A stretch of 64,000 bases of DNA from Arcanobacterium phocisimile (GTDB taxonomy: Bacteria > Actinomycetota > Actinomycetes > Actinomycetales > Actinomycetaceae): the NCBI RefSeq assembly GCF_016904675.1, contig NZ_CP070228.1, forward strand, positions 1,426,001 through 1,490,000. The letters are read 5' to 3'. The notes under the pieces were generated by a model. It saw nothing but the letters and a program-made list of their open reading frames with translations, was not told where the DNA came from and made no database searches. Made by a program: the position numbers and the translations under genes. Of the stretch, positions 19,083 through 28,962 are shown piece by piece; positions within the stretch are counted from its first letter, which is position 1; the number at the start of each line of letters is the position of its first letter.

Positions 19083-21602
19083 CTAGATCTTTTCTAGTGG
19101 TGCGAATCGGAGCATCAGGCGTTTTTCAGCTCCGCTCTCGAATCGGACTTTAGCGACCGTTGATTTTCCAGTGCCTTCAAAAGAGAGAACTTTTCCAACA
19201 CCGAATTTTCCGTGCCGTACGCGATCGCCAACCGCAATCCCACCAGTGGTAAGCCCATCGGTTGCCGGAGCATCTGCTAGTTCTTGTTCTACTACTGGAG
19301 CTGGATCGTCGCCCAGGATCTTCCCCGGAGTAAACTTCCCGTTTCCACTGCCAATTACTGGAGCGAAATCGTCGTCATTACTACTCCAGCTGTTGCGCTT
19401 AGCGCCCCAACTGTTCCGGGCACTACCCCACGACGCATGACGTACCGTATCCATCGCTGATTCTTCTCGGCGCCACTCGATGATCTCTGCCGGTATTTCG
19501 TCTAAGAATCGCGAGCGCGGGAGTTCTTGCGGCGCACCCCATTGGGAGCGGGTGGCGGCGCGAGTGATGTAGAGCCGTTCGCGAGCACGTGTAAGTGCTA
19601 CGTAGGCGAGGCGTCGTTCTTCTGCGAGTTCGGTTGGTGAGGAGAGCGAACGGATATGCGGGAAGGTGCCATCTTCGAAACCCGTGGCGAAAACGACTGG
19701 GAATTCTAGTCCTTTGGCCGTGTGGATGGTCATGAGGACGACTTCGCCTTCGTTATTATCGTCTTCGTCTGGGATTTGGTCTGAATCGGCGACGAGTGAG
19801 ATCTGGTCGAGGAATTCAGCCAGTGTTCCCTCTTCGTTACGCACCCGGAAATCCGAGGCGACCGCGTGCAGTTCGGCGAGGTTTTCTACTCGTACTTCAT
19901 CTTGCGGATCTTTGGATTCTTGCAGTGCCGCTAAATATCCTGAGGCGTCCATGACGACGTCGAGAATATCGGCAGGACTTTCCCCACTATCGGCTTGCTC
20001 GCGGGCTTTTTCGAGCATCTGAACAAAGGCAGCCATGGCGTTGCGGGCCCTGGCTTGAATTCCGACGACTTCGCTACGCCCTTGTTCAACAGCTAATTGC
20101 GGGTAGGCAACATCGGTGAGTGCTTGGCCGAAGGACATCTGATATTTTTCGGCATGTAACGCGACTGCGCCTTCGGCTTTCGCGCCCAGACCTCGCTTGG
20201 GTTCGTTGAGTACGCGGCGTATGGAAACCGTATCGTCCGGGTTAGCGACAGCATGGAGATAGGCTAACGCGTCCTTAATTTCTTTGCGCTCATAGAATCG
20301 TGTACCGCCAACCACTTTGTACGGGATACCGGAACGCACAAACATTTCTTCGATCGAACGTGACTGCGCATTCGCGCGATAGAACACCGCAATATCGCCA
20401 TACTTGTATCCGTGCTTGGTGCGCACGTTATCTATTTCTTCGACGACGAAGGCGGATTCGTCGGATTCAGCATCCGCTACGTAGCCGACGAGTTTTGCGC
20501 CGTCTCCGGCTGCCGTCCACAGTTTCTTGGGCCGCCGACCTTGATTGTTGGCGATCAGCGAGTTTGCTGCCGTTAAAATATTTTGTGTGGAGCGGTAGTT
20601 TTGCTCCAGCAACACTGTGGTGGCGTTGGGGAAATCTTGTTCGAAATCTTCAATGTTACGGATAGTTGCTCCGCGGAAGGCGTAGATAGACTGATCTGCA
20701 TCGCCAACGACGGTGAGTTCGCCGTGGAGCGGATCACTCTCATCCCCGATCAGTTCACGCACGAGCTGGTATTGTGCCGTGTTCGTATCTTGGTATTCGT
20801 CTACCAGGACGTGCCGGAATCGACGTCGATAATGTTCAGCAATCGCCGGATTATCGCGTAGCAACCCGACAGTAAGCATGATCAGATCGTCAAAATCGAC
20901 GGCGTTAGCAGCGCGTAACCGGCGCTGGTAGCCGGCATACGCATCGGCAATCATCTGATCGTCACGATCTACAGCCTGCTCTTTCGCCTGTCCAACTGTC
21001 ACCATCGCATTTTTCAAATCCGACACTTTACGGCTCAATGTTTTCGGCGGAAACGCCTTAATATCAATGTTTTCTTCTTGAGCAACAATCTTCATCAACC
21101 GCGCCGAATCCGCAGCGTCATAAATAGTAAACGACGAACGCATCCCTAAGGCCTGATGCTCAGTACGCAAAATCCGCACACACGCGGAGTGGAAGGTAGA
21201 AATCCACATGCGCACCGCCGTCGGCCCTAATAAGGATTCGAGACGCTCGCGCATTTCTTTCGCAGCCTTGTTCGTGAAGGTAATCGCAAGAACCTCACTC
21301 GGACGCACATGCCCGGTCGCAATGAGGTAGGCAATACGCGTCGTCAACACACGCGTTTTTCCTGAACCTGCACCTGCCACAACCAGCATATGCCCACCGG
21401 TGTGCATCACCGCTTGACGCTGCTGCGGGTTCAGCCCCTCAACAAGCTGACCTACCCGTTCCTCGGCCATCTCGCGTGCCGGCGAACCGCTAGCCGGCGC
21501 ATACGCCGACAACGATTCGGGCCGACTTGCCGAGGCCTGAGCCTGCGCAATTCGAGCCTTTAACCTATCCATTGCTGAAACAAATGCATCATCTTTACTC
21601 AT
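19083..21602 (-). CDS. pcrA: UvrD/PcrA-type SF1 DNA helicase
   Basis: An 839-residue 3'-5' DNA helicase for repair and replication restart. The SF1A motifs are in order: Q-motif GLNPQQRQAV, Walker A VAGAGSGKT, VLAITFTNKAAKEM, Walker B VDEYQDTN, GDADQSIYAFRGA, QNYRSTQNIL, and VALTRARERLYIT. A C-terminal Tudor-like region (VGDRVRHGKFGVGKVLSFEG) is typical of PcrA. AGAGGTG precedes ATG 21602. It diverges from an MFS gene. Confidence 0.95.
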   Translation of the reverse strand: MSKDDAFVSAMDRLKARIAQAQASASRPESLSAYAPASGSPAREMAEERVGQLVEGLNPQQRQAVMHTGGHMLVVAGAGSGKTRVLTTRIAYLIATGHVRPSEVLAITFTNKAAKEMRERLESLLGPTAVRMWISTFHSACVRILRTEHQALGMRSSFTIYDAADSARLMKIVAQEENIDIKAFPPKTLSRKVSDLKNAMVTVGQAKEQAVDRDDQMIADAYAGYQRRLRAANAVDFDDLIMLTVGLLRDNPAIAEHYRRRFRHVLVDEYQDTNTAQYQLVRELIGDESDPLHGELTVVGDADQSIYAFRGATIRNIEDFEQDFPNATTVLLEQNYRSTQNILTAANSLIANNQGRRPKKLWTAAGDGAKLVGYVADAESDESAFVVEEIDNVRTKHGYKYGDIAVFYRANAQSRSIEEMFVRSGIPYKVVGGTRFYERKEIKDALAYLHAVANPDDTVSIRRVLNEPKRGLGAKAEGAVALHAEKYQMSFGQALTDVAYPQLAVEQGRSEVVGIQARARNAMAAFVQMLEKAREQADSGESPADILDVVMDASGYLAALQESKDPQDEVRVENLAELHAVASDFRVRNEEGTLAEFLDQISLVADSDQIPDEDDNNEGEVVLMTIHTAKGLEFPVVFATGFEDGTFPHIRSLSSPTELAEERRLAYVALTRARERLYITRAATRSQWGAPQELPRSRFLDEIPAEIIEWRREESAMDTVRHASWGSARNSWGAKRNSWSSNDDDFAPVIGSGNGKFTPGKILGDDPAPVVEQELADAPATDGLTTGGIAVGDRVRHGKFGVGKVLSFEGTGKSTVAKVRFESGAEKRLMLRFAPLEKI

Positions 21603-21725
21603 AACACCTCTAGCCTAAAGGACACCTCCCACACATTTTGCGAAGCACACCGAAAAGTGAGCGAACTGTGTCCGGGAAAAACGCGATTTCCACGAACGCT
21701 TGGCCTATCCCCAAGGGCCATATTT

Positions 21726-21731
21726 TAGGCT
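21726..21731 (+). promoter_or_regulatory. Putative -10 box for a leaderless MFS transcript
   Basis: TAGGCT lies 6 bases before the ATG at 21738, and no ribosome site is present. The same TAGGCT occurs on the minus strand ahead of pcrA (about 21611-21616). Low certainty. Confidence 0.35.
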
Positions 21732-21737
21732 AGCAAC

Positions 21738-23051
21738 ATGAATGAACAACAAGCGTCAACGCTCGTCCACCACACCTGGTATGCCTACGCATACCTCGCA
21801 TCCAACGCTTTCTCAATTCTCGGCAACTCACTCATGGCAGTCGTGTTGCCTGTTCTCATCATCTCCCGGCTAGGTTCCCCAACTTGGGCAGGTGTCGTTG
21901 CCGTAGCCACCACCAGCGCTCAAATGTTTGCCGGATTTTTAGGCGGAGCATTAACCGATCGCGTCAACCGCAGAAACCTCAGCCTGACCGCTGACCTGTT
22001 ATCCACACTCTCCGTTATCAGTCTCTTCCTCGTCGATTGGTTCACAATGACCAGCGTGCTATGGTTCATCGTCCTCGGAACCATCGGAGCGTTCGCCGAC
22101 ATGCCCGGACAAACAGCCCGGCAAGCCCTCGGACCACAGGTGGCGACGTCGTCGTCGATAACCTACGAAAAAATCACCGGATACTTCCAAACCCTACAAG
22201 GCGGCGCACTGATCATCGGACCCGTGCTCGCCGGCGTCTTCCTCCTGCTACCGAATCCAGCCTGGGCGCTTATCCTTGCCGGTTCGTGCTCATTCCTTGC
22301 CGCGTTCACCACAGCCTTAATGCCCCACACTATAGGAGAATACCGACGCGAAGAACACAGCCCAAGCGTCATTCACCAAACCACACACGCGATCAGCTTG
22401 ATCCGCCACACCCCGCTACTACGATTCGCCCTCACTTTCGCAGTCGGCATCAACGTATTGCACACCATCACCCAAAGCTTCGTGCTGCCAACACACTATG
22501 CGCTGACTGGGCAGGCCAACCGAGTGGGATGGATCATTGCGCTGATGGGAGTCGGAATGATCATCGGTGGGCTCATCTTCGGGCTATTATCAGCAAAGCT
22601 TGCACGCTCAACACTGTTCCTTACCGCAACATGCCTCAGCCTCATCGGCGCGATCTTAGTATTGAGCCTGTGGGACCTATCTGCAGTACTCAACGGCGCA
22701 GCTATCCTCGGCGTCGGCTTCGCGATCATCAACGCCAGCGCAACAATCGCCGCCATGGACTCCCTTCCCGAAGGAAACCGCGGCGCAGTCATGGGAATTA
22801 TCCTGACCCTCATACTAACGGCCTACCCACTCGGGTTCGGACTTGCCACCTTGTTATACACATACAGCGGTCTAGGCGCAGTTAGACTTGTGTTAGCTGG
22901 TGGATTTACCAGCATCACCCTCTGGGCATTAGTGTCCAAACGCAGTCACACGCTCAACGCCATCACAGCACAAGTAGCCACACCACGGTCAGAAACCAGC
23001 CCGCCGTCGGAAACCACACCGGGAGCCCACGATGCACTTCCACTCACATGA
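21738..23051 (+). CDS. MFS transporter
   Basis: A 437-residue major facilitator with twelve hydrophobic segments. GGALTDRVNRRNL after helix 2 is the MFS loop motif, and the protein ends in a polar tail. Its last 20 bases overlap the following MerR-type regulator, so the two are translationally coupled, and regulator-controlled efflux is likely. Substrate unknown. The codon pattern is that of the core genome. Confidence 0.82.
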   Translation: MNEQQASTLVHHTWYAYAYLASNAFSILGNSLMAVVLPVLIISRLGSPTWAGVVAVATTSAQMFAGFLGGALTDRVNRRNLSLTADLLSTLSVISLFLVDWFTMTSVLWFIVLGTIGAFADMPGQTARQALGPQVATSSSITYEKITGYFQTLQGGALIIGPVLAGVFLLLPNPAWALILAGSCSFLAAFTTALMPHTIGEYRREEHSPSVIHQTTHAISLIRHTPLLRFALTFAVGINVLHTITQSFVLPTHYALTGQANRVGWIIALMGVGMIIGGLIFGLLSAKLARSTLFLTATCLSLIGAILVLSLWDLSAVLNGAAILGVGFAIINASATIAAMDSLPEGNRGAVMGIILTLILTAYPLGFGLATLLYTYSGLGAVRLVLAGGFTSITLWALVSKRSHTLNAITAQVATPRSETSPPSETTPGAHDALPLT

Positions 23052-23778
23052 GATAACCTCGCTCACCGCAGCCTCCCGCAAAGCCCTACGACTCTACGAA
23101 GACCGCGGACTGCTGACCGCAATTGGCCGCGACTCCAACGGGTGGCGAATCTACACCGCAGAACACCTCCTACGAGTAGCCACCATCAAATTCCTCCAAG
23201 AATCCGGACTGACACTAGATGATATTGCAACCGTCTTAGCCGACAGTCAAACATCACAGCCATGGGAACTCGCCGAACAACGCCTCAAAGCGCGTATCGC
23301 AGAGGCTCAAGAAAAACTGGCTGTCTTGCACGAGCTGAAAAACATGCGCATCCACGATACCGACCTACCACTCTATGCGCCTGACGTCAGCGCACTCATT
23401 AACATGATGATCGCCCGCCGATACCCGGCACAAATGGCTCACCGCAGCGGACGAATACTACAGTTCCTGAAAATAACACTGGCGCCGGCACAATGGCAGA
23501 CGATCCGCCAACTCGCTGAACAAGAAATCACCAATATTGACGATGACGTCATTGTTCTCGCCCAAGAATTCCTTGATTTGGCAGACCTTCCAGCTGATTC
23601 TGAGCAGGTAGGGACCTGGCGCGACAAGGCACTTGCTTATGTGCAAACCCATCCCGGAACAGTCCACACCGATTTCATCTCGTTGGGTGTCGAACAAACC
23701 ATGGATGCCACACTGACCGACCTATGGACCGACGGGCTCTCCCCAGCGCAACTGCGTGCGAGCGCAATATTTGACTAA
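23032..23778 (+). CDS. MerR-family transcriptional regulator
   Basis: A 248-residue protein with an N-terminal MerR winged helix-turn-helix (TAASRKALRLYEDRGLL ... NGWRIYTAEHLLRV), then the helix LTLDDIATVLAD and a coiled-coil region (about 75-105). A C-terminal effector-type domain of about 130 residues follows. ATG 23032 lies inside the end of the MFS gene, in another frame. It probably senses a substrate of that transporter. Confidence 0.82.
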   Translation: MHFHSHEITSLTAASRKALRLYEDRGLLTAIGRDSNGWRIYTAEHLLRVATIKFLQESGLTLDDIATVLADSQTSQPWELAEQRLKARIAEAQEKLAVLHELKNMRIHDTDLPLYAPDVSALINMMIARRYPAQMAHRSGRILQFLKITLAPAQWQTIRQLAEQEITNIDDDVIVLAQEFLDLADLPADSEQVGTWRDKALAYVQTHPGTVHTDFISLGVEQTMDATLTDLWTDGLSPAQLRASAIFD

Positions 23779-23803
23779 ATCCTCTGAAAAAGCTTTGCCC
23801 CTT

Positions 23804-23831
23804 GTGTGCATAAGACACTGTCTGTGCACAC
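23804..23831. repeat. Inverted repeat GTGTGCA ... TGCACAC between convergent genes
   Basis: Seven-base arms are separated by 14 bases in the 142-bp gap between the MerR gene and a convergent MFS gene. TGCA-containing words recur several times here (23825-23900). It may be part of a weak terminator or an operator. Only the repeat itself is certain. Confidence 0.35.
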
Positions 23832-23920
23832 AGTTTGCATATTCGTGCATTTAGCCGGAAAAACTCAGGTTTTCGAGCAAAAATGCAAACCGTATGCACG
23901 CTGGTTAAGCAAACGAGCTT

Positions 23921-25285
23921 TTATAGCGTATCCAACGACGTCCCGTTCGTTTCCTTTGCGAACATATAGATAAGGCCAGCTACAAGCAGCAGGGCCGCAA
24001 ACAGGATAAATGCCGGTACGACGGCGTTTAACGTCACATCTTGTTTGACCGCGCTCCCGCCGATCAAAAGCCCCATTACTAGTGGACCGAAAATCTTCGC
24101 TGACGCACCGATTCCATACCCCAGGCCCAAACCAGTAGCCCGCACGTGGTTCGGGAACTGTTCGGCACCGAAAGCGTTGAGGATGCCGAACGCACCATCA
24201 CCGAACGCCATCGCTATCACAATCCCACCAAAGAACACTATCCACGAGCCGTCAGTGCCTAAAGACGCCGACCACGCCACAAGCAATGCCCCGATTGCCC
24301 CCAGCACGCCACACATCAGTAGCGTCGGGCGCCGCCCGATTTTGTCGGCAAGCCAGGCTACCCCTAACCGTCCCAGCAAGTCAGCAAGGGAGACAAACAT
24401 GAATAAGGTGGCCACCGTTGTAGTTGGTAAAAGATAACCCTCGTGAAGTAACGTCTGCCCCCAGGACTGGATCGTCGCTGAACCCAAAACAAAGCTGAAC
24501 GTGCCGGCAGCGACAATGAAGAGCGAACGCCAGTGGTGGCGAAAAACCGTGCGATACGAGGCAGATTGCGTTTCGTTCGACGACGACGGAAGCACACCTA
24601 CGCCACCAGCGGGCAGTTCGAGCGCCCAGGCTAAGGCTTTTCGAGCCTGATCGGGCCGGCCGTGAACCAGGAGAAACCGCGGAGACTCTGGAACTGTGTG
24701 CAGCCAGAAAAGTAAGAGGATGGGCAACGCGCCCAGAGTAATCAGCCCACGCCAGTTGTCACCAAACCCCCACTGCGCAAGCGCGCCTAAAAACAAGCCA
24801 AGCGGGATGAAAACTGAGGCAAGCCCGGAAAGCAGACCGCGTTGCTTAGCTGGAACAAATTCTTGGACATAAGGAATCGAGACGATGTTCAAGCCGCCGA
24901 CGCCGATTCCCACGAGCACTCGCAAAACCGCGAGGATGATCCAGCCACGATCCGGAGTGAAAACCGACGCCAAGGTAAAAACGCTGAACATCAAAACGCA
25001 CCAGAAGAAGGCGCGTTTACGACCGATACTATCTGCTAACCGACCCCATATGATCGCGCCCATCACGGTACCTAACCCGGAGCATGCGAGAATGACGCCT
25101 GCTTCCATGCCGGTAAGCTGCCACGGGCCGGTGAGGAGGGAGACGACGAAGCCGATGAGGAACATGTCAAAAAACTCCGCGATGTTACCGGCAATCACTA
25201 GGCCGATGAGGGACTTTTGATGGTGTGTGAGTGGGCGCGAATCTATTTGTTGGAGGGCGGTCGGGAGAGATTGTGAGGGCGTCAT
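23921..25285 (-). CDS. MFS transporter (metabolite:proton symporter type)
   Basis: A 454-residue major facilitator with twelve segments. It has the sugar-porter/AAHS-like signatures GRLADSIGRKRAF after helix 2, PESPRFLL before the central loop, and DKIGRRPTLL in the second half. It looks like an uptake permease for an organic acid or sugar; the substrate cannot be assigned. It diverges from katA, with 172 bases between. Confidence 0.82.
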   Translation of the reverse strand: MTPSQSLPTALQQIDSRPLTHHQKSLIGLVIAGNIAEFFDMFLIGFVVSLLTGPWQLTGMEAGVILACSGLGTVMGAIIWGRLADSIGRKRAFFWCVLMFSVFTLASVFTPDRGWIILAVLRVLVGIGVGGLNIVSIPYVQEFVPAKQRGLLSGLASVFIPLGLFLGALAQWGFGDNWRGLITLGALPILLLFWLHTVPESPRFLLVHGRPDQARKALAWALELPAGGVGVLPSSSNETQSASYRTVFRHHWRSLFIVAAGTFSFVLGSATIQSWGQTLLHEGYLLPTTTVATLFMFVSLADLLGRLGVAWLADKIGRRPTLLMCGVLGAIGALLVAWSASLGTDGSWIVFFGGIVIAMAFGDGAFGILNAFGAEQFPNHVRATGLGLGYGIGASAKIFGPLVMGLLIGGSAVKQDVTLNAVVPAFILFAALLLVAGLIYMFAKETNGTSLDTL

Positions 25286-25457
25286 GGCTCTAGGGTATCA
25301 AGGCACAGATTCGGTTATGGAGTCAGTGGTTATCAACTCACCGGCTGCGGATTCACTCCTTATAAACTCGTTCTCAGCGAAATCTCAGACAATTTCTCCG
25401 AACGCCTACTAGACTAAATACTGCAGGTTTCAACTATTTTTATCGGAGGTAATCGTT

Positions 25458-26930
25458 ATGACTCATCGTCCTACTCCACCGGCGTCCTCAGCTCAGCCGA
25501 CCGGCTCAACAATGTATAACGGAGCTCCTGCCGACTCCGATCGCAACTCGCTCTCGCAAGGAAATCTTGGCCCGCTCTTACTCCACGATGTCCAGCTCGT
25601 CGACACGCTTGCACATTTCAATCGCGAATCGGTACCTGAGCGTCGCCCGCACGCCAAGGGCGCAGGTGCGTTCGGCACGTTCACCGTTACGCAGGACGTG
25701 TCCAAGTGGACCAAAGCTGATTTCCTTCAACCGGGTAAAACCACTCGCACACTGACACGTTTCTCTACAGTCGCTGGCGAAATGGGTTCACCCGATACGT
25801 GGCGTGACGTTCGCGGCTTTTCCACCCGCTTCTACACCGAAGAAGGCAACTTCGATCTCGTTGGCAATAACACTCCGGTATTCTTTATCCGCGACCCGAT
25901 GAAGTTCCCACACTTCATTCATTCGCAAAAGCGCCTCGCCTCCAACGGTTTACGTGATAACAACATGCAGTGGGATTTTTGGACGCTCAACCCAGAAAGT
26001 GCCCACCAAGTCTCTTATCTCATGGGACCGCGAGGGTTACCGAAGTCGTGGCGTACAATGAACGGCTACTCTTCCCACACCTATATGTGGATCAATGCTT
26101 CCGGTGAACGTTTCTGGGTTAAATACCATTTCATTTCTGAGCAAGGTGTGGAAAACCTATCCAATGCCGAAGCTGAAACGCTAGCCGGCAAGGACGCAGA
26201 ATATCACCGCCGCGACCTGTGGAATGCGATCGCCGAAGGTAACTTCCCATCATGGAAGCTGTCCGTTCAAGTCATGCCTTATGAAGAAGCCAAGACCTAC
26301 CGGATCAACCCGTTCGATTTGACCAAGGTGTGGCCGCACGCAGACTACCCGCTGCATGAGGTGGGTGTGTTGACGTTGAACGAAAATCCGGAGAACTACT
26401 TCGCGCAGATCGAGCAGGCCGCATTCGCGCCGTCGAACTATGTGCCCGGAACTGGCTTCTCGCCAGATAAAATGCTGTTGGGTCGCGTCTTTGCCTACGC
26501 CGATGCGCAACGCTACCGGATCGGACCAAACTACGACCAGCTCCCCGTCAATCAGCCTGTTCCCGAGGTTACTACCTACAAGCAGGACGGACCAATGAGC
26601 TACCACCATCATGGTTCGGCTCCAACCTATGCCCCGAACTCCATGGGTAAGCCGTTCTCTGATTTTGAAGGACGAGTTGAAGATGGCTGGGAAGCTGACG
26701 GAGAGATGATTCGCGCAGCTTATGAGCTTCGCGAAGACGACGACGATTTCAGCCAAGCCCATGATCTGGTCCGTAACGTCTACACCGAGCAAGAGCGCGA
26801 CGAGCTTGTCAATACCTTGGTTGGAGCAACTGAAGGTACCAACGACGAAGTCTTCGAGCGCGTCATTTGGTACTGGACCAACATTGACGAAGAGGTTGGC
26901 ACAAAACTACGTGAACGAGCTAATCGCTAG
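25458..26930 (+). CDS. katA: Catalase (monofunctional haem)
   Basis: A 490-residue small-subunit catalase that splits hydrogen peroxide. Seen are the distal histidine region [14 protein letters not shown], the [22 protein letters not shown] segment, and the proximal haem tyrosine in [17 protein letters not shown] 25458 follows GGAGGTAA. Spacing to the divergent MFS gene leaves room for a promoter. A terminator follows. It protects against oxidative stress, as the adjacent carotenoid operon may also do. Confidence 0.96.
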   Translation: MTHRPTPPASSAQPTGSTMYNGAPADSDRNSLSQGNLGPLLLHDVQLVDTLAHFNRESVPERRPHAKGAGAFGTFTVTQDVSKWTKADFLQPGKTTRTLTRFSTVAGEMGSPDTWRDVRGFSTRFYTEEGNFDLVGNNTPVFFIRDPMKFPHFIHSQKRLASNGLRDNNMQWDFWTLNPESAHQVSYLMGPRGLPKSWRTMNGYSSHTYMWINASGERFWVKYHFISEQGVENLSNAEAETLAGKDAEYHRRDLWNAIAEGNFPSWKLSVQVMPYEEAKTYRINPFDLTKVWPHADYPLHEVGVLTLNENPENYFAQIEQAAFAPSNYVPGTGFSPDKMLLGRVFAYADAQRYRIGPNYDQLPVNQPVPEVTTYKQDGPMSYHHHGSAPTYAPNSMGKPFSDFEGRVEDGWEADGEMIRAAYELREDDDDFSQAHDLVRNVYTEQERDELVNTLVGATEGTNDEVFERVIWYWTNIDEEVGTKLRERANR

Positions 26931-26975
26931 ATCGGTTGAAATTCTCATTAACGTTGTTTCGTTGCTGGGTTATTG

Positions 26976-27011
26976 AAAGCAGAGCTCCTCGAAACGAGGG
27001 GCTCTGCTTTT
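26976..27011 (+). terminator. Rho-independent terminator after katA
   Basis: AAAGCAGAGCtCCTCG pairs with CGAGGgGCTCTGCTTT (one T-G wobble) around a 3-base loop, ending in TTTT. It is about 45 bases past the katA stop. Confidence 0.9.
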
Positions 27012-27052
27012 CCGATGCTCTGCACCACCCGTTCAGGCCGTTTAGCCTAGCT

Positions 27053-27244
27053 TGTCACAGCAGGTGACATGAGACGTTGATCGAGAATCGCGCTCATTGC
27101 CGAGTTGATTCAGGCACGTTGCTTATTGGGGCCATAGGAATACCTTTGCCGCTAGCAAACATCGTTCCGAGCCTGCCTTAGTATGCCTTCACTGCAAGAT
27201 GCACGCGGCTTGACACACTATCTTCTATCAGTTCGCGATACAAT
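27053..27244 (+). promoter_or_regulatory. Likely control region of the carotenoid operon
   Basis: This is the gene-free stretch between katA and idi. It holds an inverted repeat TGTCAC-AGCAG-GTGACA (27053-27069), a consensus-like TTGACA at 27210-27215 and TACAAT at 27239-27244. The spacer of the last two is 23 bases, far from the usual 17, so they may not form one promoter unless an activator acts. No regulator gene (MarR or TetR) adjoins the operon in this window. Confidence 0.35.
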
Positions 27245-27307
27245 AAAGAGACTTCCCGGCATTTGGGACCCTGATCCGCTTGGGCGGAGGAAGTCAGAAG
27301 GAAACCA

Positions 27308-27874
27308 TTGACTGTTGAACTAGTGGTTTTATGCAATGAGGCCGGCCAGGCTATTGGTACTGCACCGAAACAAGACGTACACACTACTCACACACCGTTA
27401 CACAAAGCATTTTCGTGCTACATTTTCGATCCTGACGGTCATGTTTTACTCACTCGCAGAGCACTGTCTAAACTGACGTGGCCCGGGGTATGGACCAACA
27501 GCGTATGCGGCCATCCTGGCGTCGGAGAGTCTGATCGCGACGCTATTGACCGTCGCGCGGCACAAGAACTCGGGATAACCGGAATACCTAAATCAGCCCT
27601 TACCCCCATCCTTCCGGATTTTTCTTACCTGGCTGAAGACTCCTCTGGTGTGCAAGAAAATGAAGTGTGCCCAGTCTATGCAGCATTTCTGCCTCACCGA
27701 TTGGAGCTTGATCTCATCCCTGCGGAGGTTATGGATGCGGCCTGGCATCCATTTTCTGAGTTGCAACAAGCGACAGCCTGCACCCCCTTCGCATTCAGCC
27801 CCTGGATGGTCAAGCAACTAAGTAAATGGCCCAAAAACTTCTCTGTTCCATCACTTCCTGGAGGTAGCGCATGA
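27308..27874 (+). CDS. idi: Isopentenyl-diphosphate delta-isomerase, type I
   Basis: A 188-residue Nudix-fold isomerase turning IPP into DMAPP, the starter for prenyl chain building. The active-site region WTNSVCGHPGVGE with the catalytic Cys is present, as is the metal-binding start AFSCYIFDPDGHVLLTRR. The start is a TTG at 27308 behind AGAAGGA; there is no in-frame ATG before the conserved core. It is the first gene of the carotenoid operon and overlaps crtE by 4 bases. Confidence 0.92.
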   Translation: MTVELVVLCNEAGQAIGTAPKQDVHTTHTPLHKAFSCYIFDPDGHVLLTRRALSKLTWPGVWTNSVCGHPGVGESDRDAIDRRAAQELGITGIPKSALTPILPDFSYLAEDSSGVQENEVCPVYAAFLPHRLELDLIPAEVMDAAWHPFSELQQATACTPFAFSPWMVKQLSKWPKNFSVPSLPGGSA

Positions 27875-28962
27875 CTCCGGATCGTTCCGATCTGCAACCA
27901 GATCCACGATACACTTCACAACTTCCGCCGCAGTTAGCGCCTTTGGTCGAGCCTGCACGAAAAGTCTTGCAGGAACTTTTCGACGAACGGATTTCGCAAG
28001 CCCCCAGCCCCGCCTATCGAGAACTATGGGTGTCGTTGCGAGATGCCACCCACGGAGGAAAACTAGTGCGTCCGCTACTGGTGATGATCGCTGCGACTGG
28101 TGGAGATTTGACTGCGCACCCACGCCGGACTCAACAGGCAGCTTTTGCCGGGGCGGCGTTCGAGCTACTACATAGCGGATTTTTGATCCATGACGACATT
28201 ATGGATCGTGACCTAATCAGACGCGGTACCCCCACCGTGGCTGCACATTTCCGGACGTTAGCCCGTTCTGCGGGCAGCTCTGATTGTGACCATCAGGGGG
28301 ACGCTACTGCGATCATCGTAGGCGATCTGGCCTTAACCGGGGCGTACCAACTTTTGGCTCGATGCGAAGACAAAACTGTAGATCTTATTGCGGTCACAGA
28401 CCAGGCCATCCGGTTAACCGCAGAGGGCCAGTTACTTGATATTTCAGCTGACACGATTCACCATGCCACGACCGGTGACGTGCTGAATGTGGCGTATTTG
28501 AAAACCAGCGCATACTCTTTCGTGGCTCCCCTCCAGTGCGGAATGATCATTGCGGAATGGGCCCAGTCCCCTACTCATCATGTAACTGAAGGCGGCAGAA
28601 AGTTAGGGATAGCGTTTCAGCTTTATGATGATATCTTGGGCGTGGCCGGAGATATCGAGGTTAGTGGTAAGTCTAAAGATTCTGACCTCTTGGGCCGCAA
28701 ACATACACTGATTACTCGCTTTGCTGCTCAGCACCCAGATTGGGCACAAATCTGGGAGAACCTCAAAGATGGGGAAGACCAAGCCGTTTTGTCTCACGCC
28801 CGTGAAGTTTTGGCTCAGACTGACGCGATTGCGTCCACTAGCCAGATTGCCGAAGATCTCCACGCGCAAGCATGCCAAGATTTCGAGGCAGAGGGTGTGC
28901 CCGAGGCGGTCAGTGAGCGCTTAATCCTGCTAGCACAGTGGCTGGAAGGACGCAGGAAATGA
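27871..28962 (+). CDS. crtE: Geranylgeranyl diphosphate synthase
   Basis: A 363-residue trans-polyprenyl synthase. The first aspartate-rich motif is HDDIMD (near residue 107), and the second region is QLYDDILGVAGD (near 250). GGKLVRPLL is the substrate-binding block. A small residue rather than an aromatic ahead of the first Asp motif fits C20 or longer product. ATG overlaps the idi stop (ATGA), as in most junctions of this operon, so the genes are translationally coupled. Confidence 0.9.
   Translation: MTPDRSDLQPDPRYTSQLPPQLAPLVEPARKVLQELFDERISQAPSPAYRELWVSLRDATHGGKLVRPLLVMIAATGGDLTAHPRRTQQAAFAGAAFELLHSGFLIHDDIMDRDLIRRGTPTVAAHFRTLARSAGSSDCDHQGDATAIIVGDLALTGAYQLLARCEDKTVDLIAVTDQAIRLTAEGQLLDISADTIHHATTGDVLNVAYLKTSAYSFVAPLQCGMIIAEWAQSPTHHVTEGGRKLGIAFQLYDDILGVAGDIEVSGKSKDSDLLGRKHTLITRFAAQHPDWAQIWENLKDGEDQAVLSHAREVLAQTDAIASTSQIAEDLHAQACQDFEAEGVPEAVSERLILLAQWLEGRRK

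Noticed and set aside
22037-22885. 282-codon frame inside the MFS gene
   Set aside because: It is an Arg/His/Pro-rich out-of-frame translation of the MFS gene, whose own frame gives twelve membrane helices.
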